64,000 bases of DNA, from the NCBI GenBank assembly GCA_963978895.1, contig OZ022245.1, positions 6,925,542-6,989,541 of the forward strand. The letters run 5' to 3'. The DNA comes from Erpobdella octoculata. Lineage: Eukaryota > Annelida > Clitellata > Hirudinida > Erpobdellidae. The translations under genes and the position numbers were made by a program. Shown piece by piece: positions 21,502-31,551 of this stretch. The notes beneath the pieces are model-generated. The model was not told where the DNA came from. It did not search any database and saw only the letters and a program-made list of their open reading frames with translations. Positions within the stretch are counted from its first letter, which is position 1. Each line of letters begins with the position of its first letter.

Positions 21502-21959
21502 TCAATGTAATTTAATAAACTTAATAACGAATGAAGCATTTATGGCTCAATTGTATTCCTGAGCGAGCAGACGCCTTTGCTTTTAATTTAAATTGACAGA
21601 GCCAATGACGCTTAAGGTTAACGGTTGCTAACCGAATATCCGCAAAACGCTTAATTTGGCAGTTGTTTCCTTACGCGTGCAAAAACTGCAGACGCCACAT
21701 TTTTCATAATATTTATTGGTTTTAGGTCTCTTTTGAAAAATAACACTAAGAGTGTGACTAAGGTAATTTATTATTAGAAACATGGATTAAATATTGCTTC
21801 CGGTTTAGCGCTGTCATGGCGTTTCGGTCTGAACTTGAATGAAATGGAATTCGGTTTGTTTTTTGTTTCTCGCGGAGACTGTGAGTTTTTTTTCTTTACT
21901 ATTCTTTTTTGTTAACTTTTTTTTCTTATAATGTATTCTAGAGATGCTAATCTCCCAGT
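21502..21959. other. Spacer with no recognised feature
   Basis: Upstream side of the decayed hAT transposase. A matching right hAT terminus was looked for and not found. No coding or repeat signal. Confidence 0.5.
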
Positions 21960-24554
21960 ATCAGTGGCATAGCTAGCATGGGTGACACTCGGGACGGATA
22001 TCGGTGGTGTCGCCCCTTAAACACGGTTAAAATCAGAGGTGTGGATTCAGCAAAATGTTGAGGGGGCAAAAATTTTTTAACTTTAACCCAGAGAAACTTC
22101 AAACAAAAATGACCATCCCAATATACACATTTGTATGTTGTAGTTTCATGTAAATCATCATATTAGTTAAAAAAACAGTTTGAAAAAAGTTAACTTTTAT
22201 ATAATATTGAGTGCAGACAAAAAGCTTTTAAATTATGAATGTAACAAAGGGTATCGACGTTCTTTCATTTTTACAAAATTGTCCACTGAATCATTAAGAT
22301 CAAATAGAGACTAAAGGTACTAATAAAGGATCGGAAAATAATAGCAGAAATTTTTAACTAATTGGATATTAATCAACAGGTATGATAAATATTGCTTTCA
22401 TCAACTAATCTAAATACTCAATCGTGTGTTAGCTAATAAAAATAATTTAAAATGAATTGAAAAAATCTTGGTGAGAGAGCTCAAGCAATCGTGTAGGATA
22501 AGAATATGCTAATTGTTCGTCAAGCTAGGACAGATACACAAGTCTAAATTTCATACGAGCTCGATCGGATGGACCGAAAGCAAGCAATCAATCGATTAAA
22601 TTTCTATAGCGCTATTTCCTTAGCGTTCAATAGTGTTCGGACATGAACTTATTAAACAGATAAGTTTTAAGCCCTCGACGGAAAACAGCGAGAGAAGTAG
22701 ATTTAGTAAGAGAAGTAGGAAGAGAGTTCCAGAGAAAGGGACCAGAGTAGGAAAAACAGTGTTTAGAAAAGAATGCTTAACAGAAAAAATATGAAAGTGG
22801 CTAAGAGAGAAAGACCAAAGACCAGACTTAGGAGGGATTTTTATTAAGTTAGTTAGGTAGAATGGAGAAGAGCATTTTTAATTTTAACCATTAGTAAGCA
22901 CATTTTAAAAATCACCCTATATTTAAGAGGAAACCAGTGAAGAAGAACAAGAGATGGAGAGATAATTATGAGAAAAGGAAGAAGTGCAAGAAACTAAGCA
23001 CTAAAAGATTGAAAAATATTAGCAGTAGATTATAAGTAGATATTATTCAAAAAGTTTAATAAATACTGTTTTTATCAAATAATCTAAATACTCATTCATG
23101 GGTGAGCTAGAAAAGATATTTTTTCTATTTGGTGGAAAAATCTTGAGGAGGGCCGTGGCCCCCCTCAGCCCCCCCCAATCCACGCCTCTGGTTGAAATCA
23201 ACATTATTTAAAAGAAAGAAATCAGTTAAGCGTGAAGTATGATTTTAATACAACGACTTAAATAAATATTTGAAAAATTATAGGTCATTGATCATCAAAT
23301 AAAAAAAAACTACCAATCAAGTATAATAAGCATATTTAGAAAAAATTGCAAAAAATTTTTTTTAAATAATTCAAGTATTGTAATCTCTTTTTTGCAAGCT
23401 TTGACAGCTGCAAACTCAGAAATCACATCTTCAAAATTAATACTTTGTGTTGTCTCGTCTTTGAGTGTTAAAATTGCAAGATTGTTTAGCCTCGCTCATT
23501 GTTGACCGTAAGTAGTTATCTATTAATTTACTAAAGCTCTTCTTGCACAAAGCAACAGATACGCAAATTGTCATAAATAACTTTAGTGCTACGATAAAAT
23601 TCAGAAGAGATTTTTTTTAAATATTCCACGATGAATTTCAAAAAGTCTACGGATGCCTAATCAGACACTGTAGCAGTGGCTGCTGTTAAACATCTCAAAT
23701 TTGGTATCTATAGGAGAAGTTTTACCTCGGATATCGGATACCTCATCGTACAAGCCAGTCAAATTTGATAAATAAAATTTAAACTTGTTGATATTTGCCA
23801 AGAGCAAAGTATTTGTCTGACAACCTAGAACGATGAAGCTACATCCTCAATAGATTTCAATCTAGATCGAAGTCCCGTACTGAATCGGTCGAGACATTCA
23901 GACATATCCTTTTGATTTTCAGCTGTCATTGTTTTCCCAGCCATTCGTTTTAACAACGAATTCTTTTTTCTATTGGAATATCGTATTTCTTCAATTTTTT
24001 TCGCTGCAAGTCCTATTGCTTCTTCTAAAATATGATGCCTTTTTTATTAAATTCTTAATATTAACACATATCCTCTGTCATTTTTAGCTGACAAATTACA
24101 AAATTACAAAGGATTTTTAAAAAACAAAGTTTTTTACGGTTCACTTGTTGAATATAAAGACAAAATCCACTATTATTTCAAAAAACAAAGTTTTTTACAG
24201 TTCACTTGTTGAATATAAAGACAAAGTGCCTCTATTATTTCAGCTAACTGATCAATACTCAGACATTTACTTTGCCATGCAATTGTAGTGCAATTTATTT
24301 CTCTTAGTCCAAAAGAAGAGGTAACAAAGAAAAGTTAAGTTACATACCGCAGGCATATGGGTTTGGCACCACCTCTGGTGTCTACAATTTCTTGTTGATA
24401 GCAAAATTCCCAAATTGCAGCCACAGCCTCATCAAAATGAGCCCTCTAACCAAGACAAGTATATAGATTTTTTAGATTTTTAGCCGTTATTTCATTTTAT
24501 GGAGTTTGTGTAAGTTTTTTTTTTAATTGCAGCCGGGTGTCACCCCTAAATGTG
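21960..24554 (-). mobile_element. Second hAT-like remnant (ZMYM1-type transposase), with a nested copy
   Basis: Left end CAGTGGCATAGCTAGCATGG is hAT-terminus-like, and its GGTGACACTCGGG segment recurs inverted at 24531-24551 (CCGGGTGTCACCCC). Inside, an AGAGGTGTGGATT segment (about 22033) faces an inverted AATCCACGCCTCTGG (about 23180-23195), suggesting a nested non-autonomous hAT. On the - strand, LRSRLKSIEDVASSF (about 23880) and ARLNNLAILTLKDE (about 23500) match the C-terminal region of ZMYM1-like hAT transposases. Stops are frequent; dead element. Boundaries approximate. Confidence 0.55.
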
Positions 24555-24569
24555 TTTCTGTTTAAATTA

Positions 24570-25210
24570 GTCTTTTATTGTGTTTTTACTGTTGTTTACG
24601 TTAAAATTACGGTTAAGTTGCAGCAAAATTGACCCAGGATGCTATACTAGGAGATTACCTTTTTAATATTCTTAGCTTAAACAAGTAAAGGAAAAACCAA
24701 GTTTTTCAACACAAACTTTTGTTTCAAATACACTCGATTTAGAAATACGAAAGATATTGAAATTAAGTTTTTTTGTTTTTTGTGTTTTTTTAATTGAATC
24801 ATCTGTTGTCATCGAATATAAAGCTATGCTGAAAGTTTCAGCTTCCTAGCTAGTCAAAAAGCTGGTTAAATTTTACTTGCAAGATTTGCATACAGAGACA
24901 GACACACACACAAACAGCGATTGTAAATTAGTCTTTTATTGTGTTTTTATTGTTATTTACATTAAAGTAACGGTTACGTCGCAGCAAAATTGACTCAGGA
25001 CGCTATACTAGGAGATTACCCTAGAGATTTCTTGTTAGGCTTCTCTCAATCTTCTACTCTGCCTACCCGCACTGTTCGACGTAGGATCTATTTTTTTAAT
25101 ATTCTTGGCTTAAACAAGTTAAGAAAAAAACAAGTTTTTCAACATTAACTTTTATTTCAAATACACTCGATTTAGAAATACGAAAGATATTGAAATTAAG
25201 GATTTCTGTT
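24570..25210. repeat. Imperfect tandem duplication of a dispersed repeat
   Basis: Two diverged copies (about 24570-24925 and 24926-25210) share TTAGTCTTTTATTGTGTTTTT, GCTATACTAGGAGATTACC and AATACACTCGATTTAGAAAT blocks. The second copy has an extra segment near 25020-25085. A third, partial copy lies in a titin-gene intron (52740-52995). The CACACACACAAACAG-type end suggests a retroelement tail, family unknown. Confidence 0.8.
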
Positions 25211-25254
25211 TTTTAAATTTAATTATGCATTGTCATCCAATATAAAGATATGTG

Positions 25255-25530
25255 AGACGTGATTTAGACACCAGCTTGGATATTCGGAGTACCTGGGTTC
25301 GATTCCATTTCTGGACGATCCTTCTCTACAACTTCTAGTCTTTTCTTTCATTCTGTCTCAAATAGACTATTGCAATTTGCTCTATTATGGTCTCCCTGAC
25401 ACTACCCTGCATCCTTCTTTTTTAAGCCTTCAATTCTGCTGCACACTTAGTTTCTCGTACCTCTTACTTTTCTCATATCTCTCCAGCTCTTGTTCTTCTC
25501 CATTGGCTTCCTCTTAAATATAGGTTATAT
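25255..25530 (+). mobile_element. LINE RT C-terminal fragment preceded by a tRNA-like B box
   Basis: Translated with frame changes, 25340-25530 gives FILSQIDYCNLLYYGLPDTT, SYLLLFSYLS and HWLPLKYRL-like pieces, the C-terminal hallmark of CR1/L2-type reverse transcriptases. Just upstream, GGTTCGATTCC (about 25296-25306) is a perfect RNA polymerase III B-box core, hinting at a tRNA-derived SINE or chance. Fragmentary and dead. Confidence 0.55.
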
Positions 25531-25534
25531 AGGG

Positions 25535-27290
25535 GGTGCACATTTTGTGTTTTATCCCCTGGCGAAGAAGACCCTAACTACGCTTCTGGCGTCACACCAG
25601 CATCTGCAAGGGGCGTGGGTAGGCGATTATAAATCACTGCCTTAGGTTGATCTGTCAAAATGGGCCGAGCCTGTCAAATTTTGATAAAAGTGATTTGTGT
25701 CTTAGAAGTCTAATGATTAAAGCCATGTTAAACATGGTCAAACTTTTTTTAATGAAAATGACATTAAAAAAGGAGTTTTGCATAGTTTTTATATTTTCTT
25801 TTCACTTTATATTGCTAGGAATGAAAAAACACTTTGGAAACTAAAAACTATGTTTGAAATTATTTTATTGAATCTCATTGCCACAATTGAAAAAATGTGA
25901 AACAAGCTATAATACTACAATTTTATCAAATAATTATAAATGGTTTTAATGTTTTATATTGTTCATTTTCGGTGTCAGTGAAGAATTATATTAAAAACAA
26001 TTTACCCTTGAGAAGATATAAAAATGCGTAACATAATCAAAATAATTTTTGAGTAAACTTGAAGATTGTTACGAATAAACTAAAAGAAGAAGATGCGGTG
26101 TAGAATTTTAGAGCGATGGTCCTGTGCCGAACTCGAAGCCATGCGAAAGATAGAAAATGGAGGGTCAGAAAAACACTCTTCACGAAAACGAAACATCAAC
26201 CTTAAAACGAAAACAAGAAACATACGAACTAAAATAAGAAAGAAATAAACAGAATACAACGTCACGTGACACATCGACACAGAACCATTTTAAAATTCTA
26301 CAAGCTGCAAGTAGAAAAAAGTTTAGTAGAATTTTATCTCAGATGACTGGATGAATTTATTGACAAAATTAATAAAAGTCTTGCAATAAGTTTTTTTAAG
26401 CAGTTTGATAGGCAAACAATGTAAGATTTATAAGACACAATCGGTAGATCAGATCAACTTGGAGATACACAATTTAAGTTTTTAAATGTCGATAAATGAT
26501 GGAAGTCTTCAATCTAGTGAGATCACTCAAAGTATAAAAATCAATATCAAATAAACACTCAGCGTTTCAATCAAATAATCGATACGGGTTGGCGACCTTT
26601 GCAGAAGTTCAGCTTTGTTTCCAACCTCTTCACGAACACGACAAACCTTCGATATTATTATTTCACGACAGGCCAATGAGAACGATCGAATTGAAGTTAT
26701 CGTATGATATGCACCAAAATATTTCAAAGAAAAAAAAGAAAAAAAAATATTATTCAAGTTGTTCAGATTGAAAAGATAGGTTTTTAAATGTGAGGTTAGA
26801 TCAAGTGGCAAGAGACAAAAGATGAGAAATGCTGTTGTGGTTTTACCAATCAGCAAATGACAGGCGGTCGTGGGTTGAAGTCAGGGGCTCGTCTGAATAA
26901 ACAAGATGCTGCCTGCTTGCCCTTTCTGACGCCACGTGGTGTAGAGATCTTGAAACTGCTGGGTAGTCCAGATCTGTTTCTTGGATCAGTGTTTCGATGT
27001 TTTCGACTGCAGCCGTTTCTTGAAAGTGGATTCAAATTCAAATAATTAAAACGTTTTGTAAGTAAGCGAGGTTTTATTTCAAATGTCAAAGTTAATACTA
27101 AAGCAAGCTGTGAAAAATCAGTTTTTTCACAAATCCCTTATATTTCAGGATTTGCTGGCTTTTCATTTAATGCAACTTAATTTTTTTAAATGAAATTTTT
27201 AAAATTTTTATATGTAAATATCTATAAAATTATGTTATTTTTCAAAACATAGATAATTAATTTTTTTAAATCAAATTAAAAATTTTTTTT
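25535..27290. other. AT-rich intergenic DNA, nothing recognised
   Basis: Contains a short transposon-end-like stretch at 25540-25640 (CTTCTGGCGTCACACCAGCA). Otherwise I see no Ig, Fn3 or kinase-like coding on the - strand and no recognised gene on the + strand. If the titin-like gene continues leftward this is its intron. Confidence 0.5.
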
Positions 27291-27299
27291 TTAAACTTT

Positions 27300-27560
27300 A
27301 ATAGAGTGCATTGTCACGAGGAGCGAGCCTATATTTCAAATTTCAGCTCGATTGGATGATGGGAAGTTTGTTAATTTTCACTTTCAAGTTTTTTTTGCCA
27401 ATGTTTAACGTTGGGTTAGTCCTTAGACTTCTAAGCCATGAAGAAAGGGTCCTTTGCAGAGGCAGCCGTTTATAGGCGCCTACCCCTTCAGCAAATGCAA
27501 GTGAAATCCTTGCTTAAGGGAGTTAAACTGGTGACAATCAATCAATCAAGCAAGCAAGAC
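27300..27560 (+). repeat. Retroelement 3'-tail-like segment
   Basis: Ends with AATCAATCAATCAAGCAAGC, similar to the short-repeat tails of CR1/L2-like LINEs, after a GC-richer segment (27450-27540). It sits about 90 bp downstream of the last visible titin-gene exon. Family not identified. Confidence 0.4.
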
Positions 27561-27651
27561 CGGCAAATAGTTAATATAAGGGACTTAAAAAACAACGACA
27601 ATTCCAATCCGAAAGTTGAATTTAATCATGAACAAATATTGATGGACCAAC

Positions 27652-30600
27652 CATAAACTCTTTTTGGCACGACCGGATTGTCAATCTCCAAAGGCTCGCT
27701 GAAACCGGACGCAGTTTCGGCTTTGACTCTGAAATAGTAGAGTTGATTTTCGAGCAGATCCGTGACACAATAAGCAGTGACATCTGGCGGACACACTCCC
27801 GCTTGAATCCATCGATCGCTGTCCGATTCTTTCTTTTCGATGACGTAGCGTTCGATCTGATAAGCACTTCCATCAAGCGGAGGTGACCAGTGGAGTGCCA
27901 GCATGTTTCTGGTTACTTTTATGATTCGCAGTGGTCCAGTTGGCTTTCCGGGAGGACCTGGTATTAAGCGGAGAGAATTTGACAGATTGAGTAGTCAGTA
28001 TATCACAGTAAAGAGAGGCAACTAACAATTGCAAGTTTGGTAAATTAAAATTTATTGTACAAGCAATGAAACATTGAAAGTAGAAGAGCAAGTATGAAAA
28101 ATCAAACCATGAAGCCTGCGTGGAACGACAGGTTCTCTCAATTGAGAAGGTGCACCTAGGCCAACTTCATTTTCTGCAGCCACTCTGAACATGTAGTGCG
28201 TGCCTTCGAACAGACCCCCGATGCAGACGACCAGTGTATCGCTGGCATCGACTCTTTTCACTGCGAACCAAGCTCCACGCCCTGTTGCCTCTCTCTGTTC
28301 AACGACATAGGCAGTGATCCTTGAACCACCATCTCTCTCGGGGGACAGCCATGAAAGAGTTACACTGTTTTCTGTTACACTGGTCACTTCAAACATCACT
28401 GGTGCCAATGGTCGAGCTGAAAGTTAAACGCGTAAAATTTTAATGATACACAACACATGAGTACATAATTCTTATGAAGAAATCATGCTTAAGCCATTTG
28501 CTCGCTGTCAACACAGAAGAGCAGGAATATTTTATTAGAAAAGCATATTTGGTGATCAATTACTGGATCAGCTAATGTTAAAAAATCTATATATATAAAA
28601 ATGAATGTTTGTATTTATGTTAATGTCCTTTATGCATTGCTACACCATTCATCCGATCGTAATGAAATTTTCACACAACCTTGAGAGTCAATGAAAATCA
28701 AAACTAAAAAAAAATTTTTGAAATCCGTCACAAAATGAGCGGAGCGGAGCGGGTGAGCGAGCGGGAACTATATATATATATGTATGTGCGTATGTATGTG
28801 TGTATGTATGTATGTGTATGTGCATGTATGTGTGTCTGTGTGTGTGTTTATGTATGTACTAGCGGAGATACCCGGCGTTGCCCAGGTTTTTTGAGGTTTT
28901 TCTAATGTTTGTCTCTTTCTCTCCCGTTTCCTTTCCCACCTGCTTTCCCACTCCTGTTAGCTTTTCCGTTTTCGGTCGTTTTCCCACTGCCGGTCGCTTT
29001 CCCGCTCCCGGTCGCTTTCCCGCTCCCGGTCGTTTTCCCGTCCCGGTCGCTGCCCCGTTCCCGCTCACGTTTGCTCTCCCATTCCCGCTCACGCTTGCTT
29101 TTCTGTTCCCGCTCGCTGTCCGTTCCGGGTGCTTTCCCGTTTCTATAATAGACAAACTAACCCACAAACATTCATATATATATATATATAGTCTTAGCAA
29201 ATCTATTTTGCGTTTTATAGGCTAACAGAAGTTATGAAAGAATGTAAAAGAGAAAATGAGCGGGAACGGAAACGGGAACGGGAGAGCTACCGTGACCGGG
29301 AATGGGAGAGCAAGCATGACCGGGAACGGGAGAGCAAGCGTGAGCGGGAACGGGAAAGCGACCGGAAACGGGAAAGCGACCGGGAACGGGAAAGCGACCG
29401 GGAACGGGAAAGCGACCGAGAACGGGAAAGCGACCGGGAACGGGAAAGCGACCGGGAACGGGAAAGCGACCGGGAACGCGGAAAGCGACCGGGAACGCGG
29501 AAAGCGACCGGGAACGCGGAAAGCGACTGGAATCGGGAGAGCAAGCTTGGAAGGAAACGCGAGCAAGAGAGAAAATCGATAACAGAACTTCTGAGCGGGA
29601 AAGCGACCGGGAGCTGGAAAACGACCGAGAGCGGAAATGCGACCGGGAACGCTACGAAAACGGGAAAGTGGAGAAGGGAACGGGAGCGAGAGAGACAAAC
29701 ATTAGAAAAACCTCTAAAAACCCCGGGCAACGCCGGGTAACCCCGCTAGTAGTTTATAAATAAATCTTTAACATACCCAATATCGTCCTTGGAACTATAG
29801 ACGACGATAAACCACAAGCAGGTCCAGCACCGACCGGATTTTCAGCCCTTACTCTAAAGTTGTATTCCAGACCTTGAACCAATCCTCGAGCAGTGAAATG
29901 AGTTGTGTACGGATCTAGTTTGGCAATGGAATGCCACTTTGAAGTAACTCCTGAACCGCCAACACAACTTTCCTGCTGTTCCACTCTGAATCCAGACAGT
30001 GGTACGCCACCTGACTCACGTGGACTTTCCCACTTGAGACCGATGGAATCTTTAGTGAGCAAGTCAATCTGAAGGTTTGATGGTGCAGATGGCAAACCTT
30101 AAAAATACACAAAACAATATTAATTATTTATTTTACAGATGAAAAAGTTTTAAACAGTAAATTAATAAACCCACCTTTCGGCTTGGTCGGTTTAACGGGT
30201 TCCGTGAATTCTCTGTAGTAGCCGAGACCTTCGTAATTTTCAGCGGCAACTCTGATGTAATAGGAAAAAGAAGTAGAAAGTCCTCGGATCGTGCAAGAAT
30301 GCGTAGACGGTCCAACTTCTGTCACCACAATCCAATGAGAACTTTTGGATTCTTTTTTTTCCACAACATATTTGGTGATCTGAGTACCTCCATCAGAGTA
30401 CGGTGGCGACCATTCAATCGTAAAACTATCCTCCGTTATTCCAGTAAGGCGGACTGCAGCAGGGGGACCTGGTATTGCTATCAAATAAAAAATTATTCTA
30501 CATTAGATACTGTTTGGAAACTTTTATCAATTCTTTAGACAAATAAAAGCAGCTCAATGCTTCCAGTTTTAGTGATCTTCCAAACTAGAATCATAAAATG

Positions 30601-31551
30601 ACTGTACATAACAGAACGACAAACATCTAATCAAGAACATCCAGCAAACTGAAAGATAAACACTTATTAAAACTCACAGTAAGGAGTTTTTGTTTGAATG
30701 GCTTCCCTGCTCTCTAAAGGAAGGCTTCTGCCAGCTCTGTTTTCAGCAATGATTTTAAAAAGATAGAGATGTCCCTCGTGGAGGTTAGTCACATCACACG
30801 AGTGCTCGTGCCCTCTGACCTTCGTCACTCGTGTCCATGAACCCGTTTGACCGTTGGTGATATCATTCTTCTCGATGATGTAGCCAGAAGTTGGATCGGC
30901 AAGATCGAGATCTGCCAGGTTTGGCTGCCAGGAGAGGGTCAAACTGTTTTTGTGCACGTTGCTGGTTATGAGGGGTCCACGAGGTGGCGACGGAACTTCT
31001 GCAGGCAGAGATAAGAGATTAGTATTATATTTGAAATTTAACATCTAATCAAAATAAACTAAAATGAAAAGCAAGCATATGAAGCACTCACCAGTTTGAG
31101 ATACAGATGACTTGCTCGACCTTGACATTTTAATAGAAGCATCACCTTCGTAATAGTAACCATTTTCACCTGTCGGTTAAAAATAAAACAAAAATTACAT
31201 GACATCTATATTTATACGATGCGACCAACAGCGACTTACGTGATGAACCGGTTCTTTTTGTTGTAATTGGTCGGTCGGAGAGGAGTGCCGCACCGATGCC
31301 GTCAGAATTTTCAGCTGAAACTCTGAACAGATATTCTGTTCCTTGGTTGAGATTGGTCACAGTATAAGAGGTTGTCAGCGGTTTCACCCGACCCACTCTG
31401 ATCCATCTTGCAGAAGAAGCATCACGTTTCTCAATGACGTACGAAGTCAAAGCAGCCCCACCATCATTCATAGGAGCCAGCCAGGTAAGCGTAGCACTGT
31501 CTTTTGTTATCTCTGTCACTTCAAGAGGACCTCTCGGGACACCAGGCTTTC
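27652..31551 (-). CDS. Titin-like gene: Fn3-only region, last six visible Fn3 domains
   Basis: Exons (5' to 3'): 31240-31551 Fn3; 31092-31169, a 26-residue Ser-rich linker (SRSSKSSVSQ); 30678-30998 Fn3; 30175-30477 Fn3; 29777-30097 Fn3; 28108-28416 Fn3; 27652-27957 Fn3. The last exon ends PKRVYG with a good donor (TATG|GTTGGT), so the gene should continue. Reading through instead gives a stop eight codons later. No acceptor exon with a recognisable domain follows to the left. Intron 28417-29776 is enlarged by a Helitron-like element. Confidence 0.9.

Noticed and set aside
13940..26860. Titin/twitchin kinase domain or further Ig/Fn3 exons to the left of 27652
   Set aside because: I searched the - strand for VAIK/HRD/DFG-like and Ig/Fn3 signatures and saw none; only transposon-derived coding remains.
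26857..27045. Small ORFs on both strands near 26.9 kb
   Set aside because: No family resemblance or splice context, open on both strands over the same bases; likely chance in a slightly GC-richer patch.
29222..29740. Long Arg/Glu- and Pro/Phe-repeat ORFs on both strands
   Set aside because: They follow an 18-bp tandem repeat (a multiple of three) inside the Helitron-like palindrome, open on both strands; no sign of coding.
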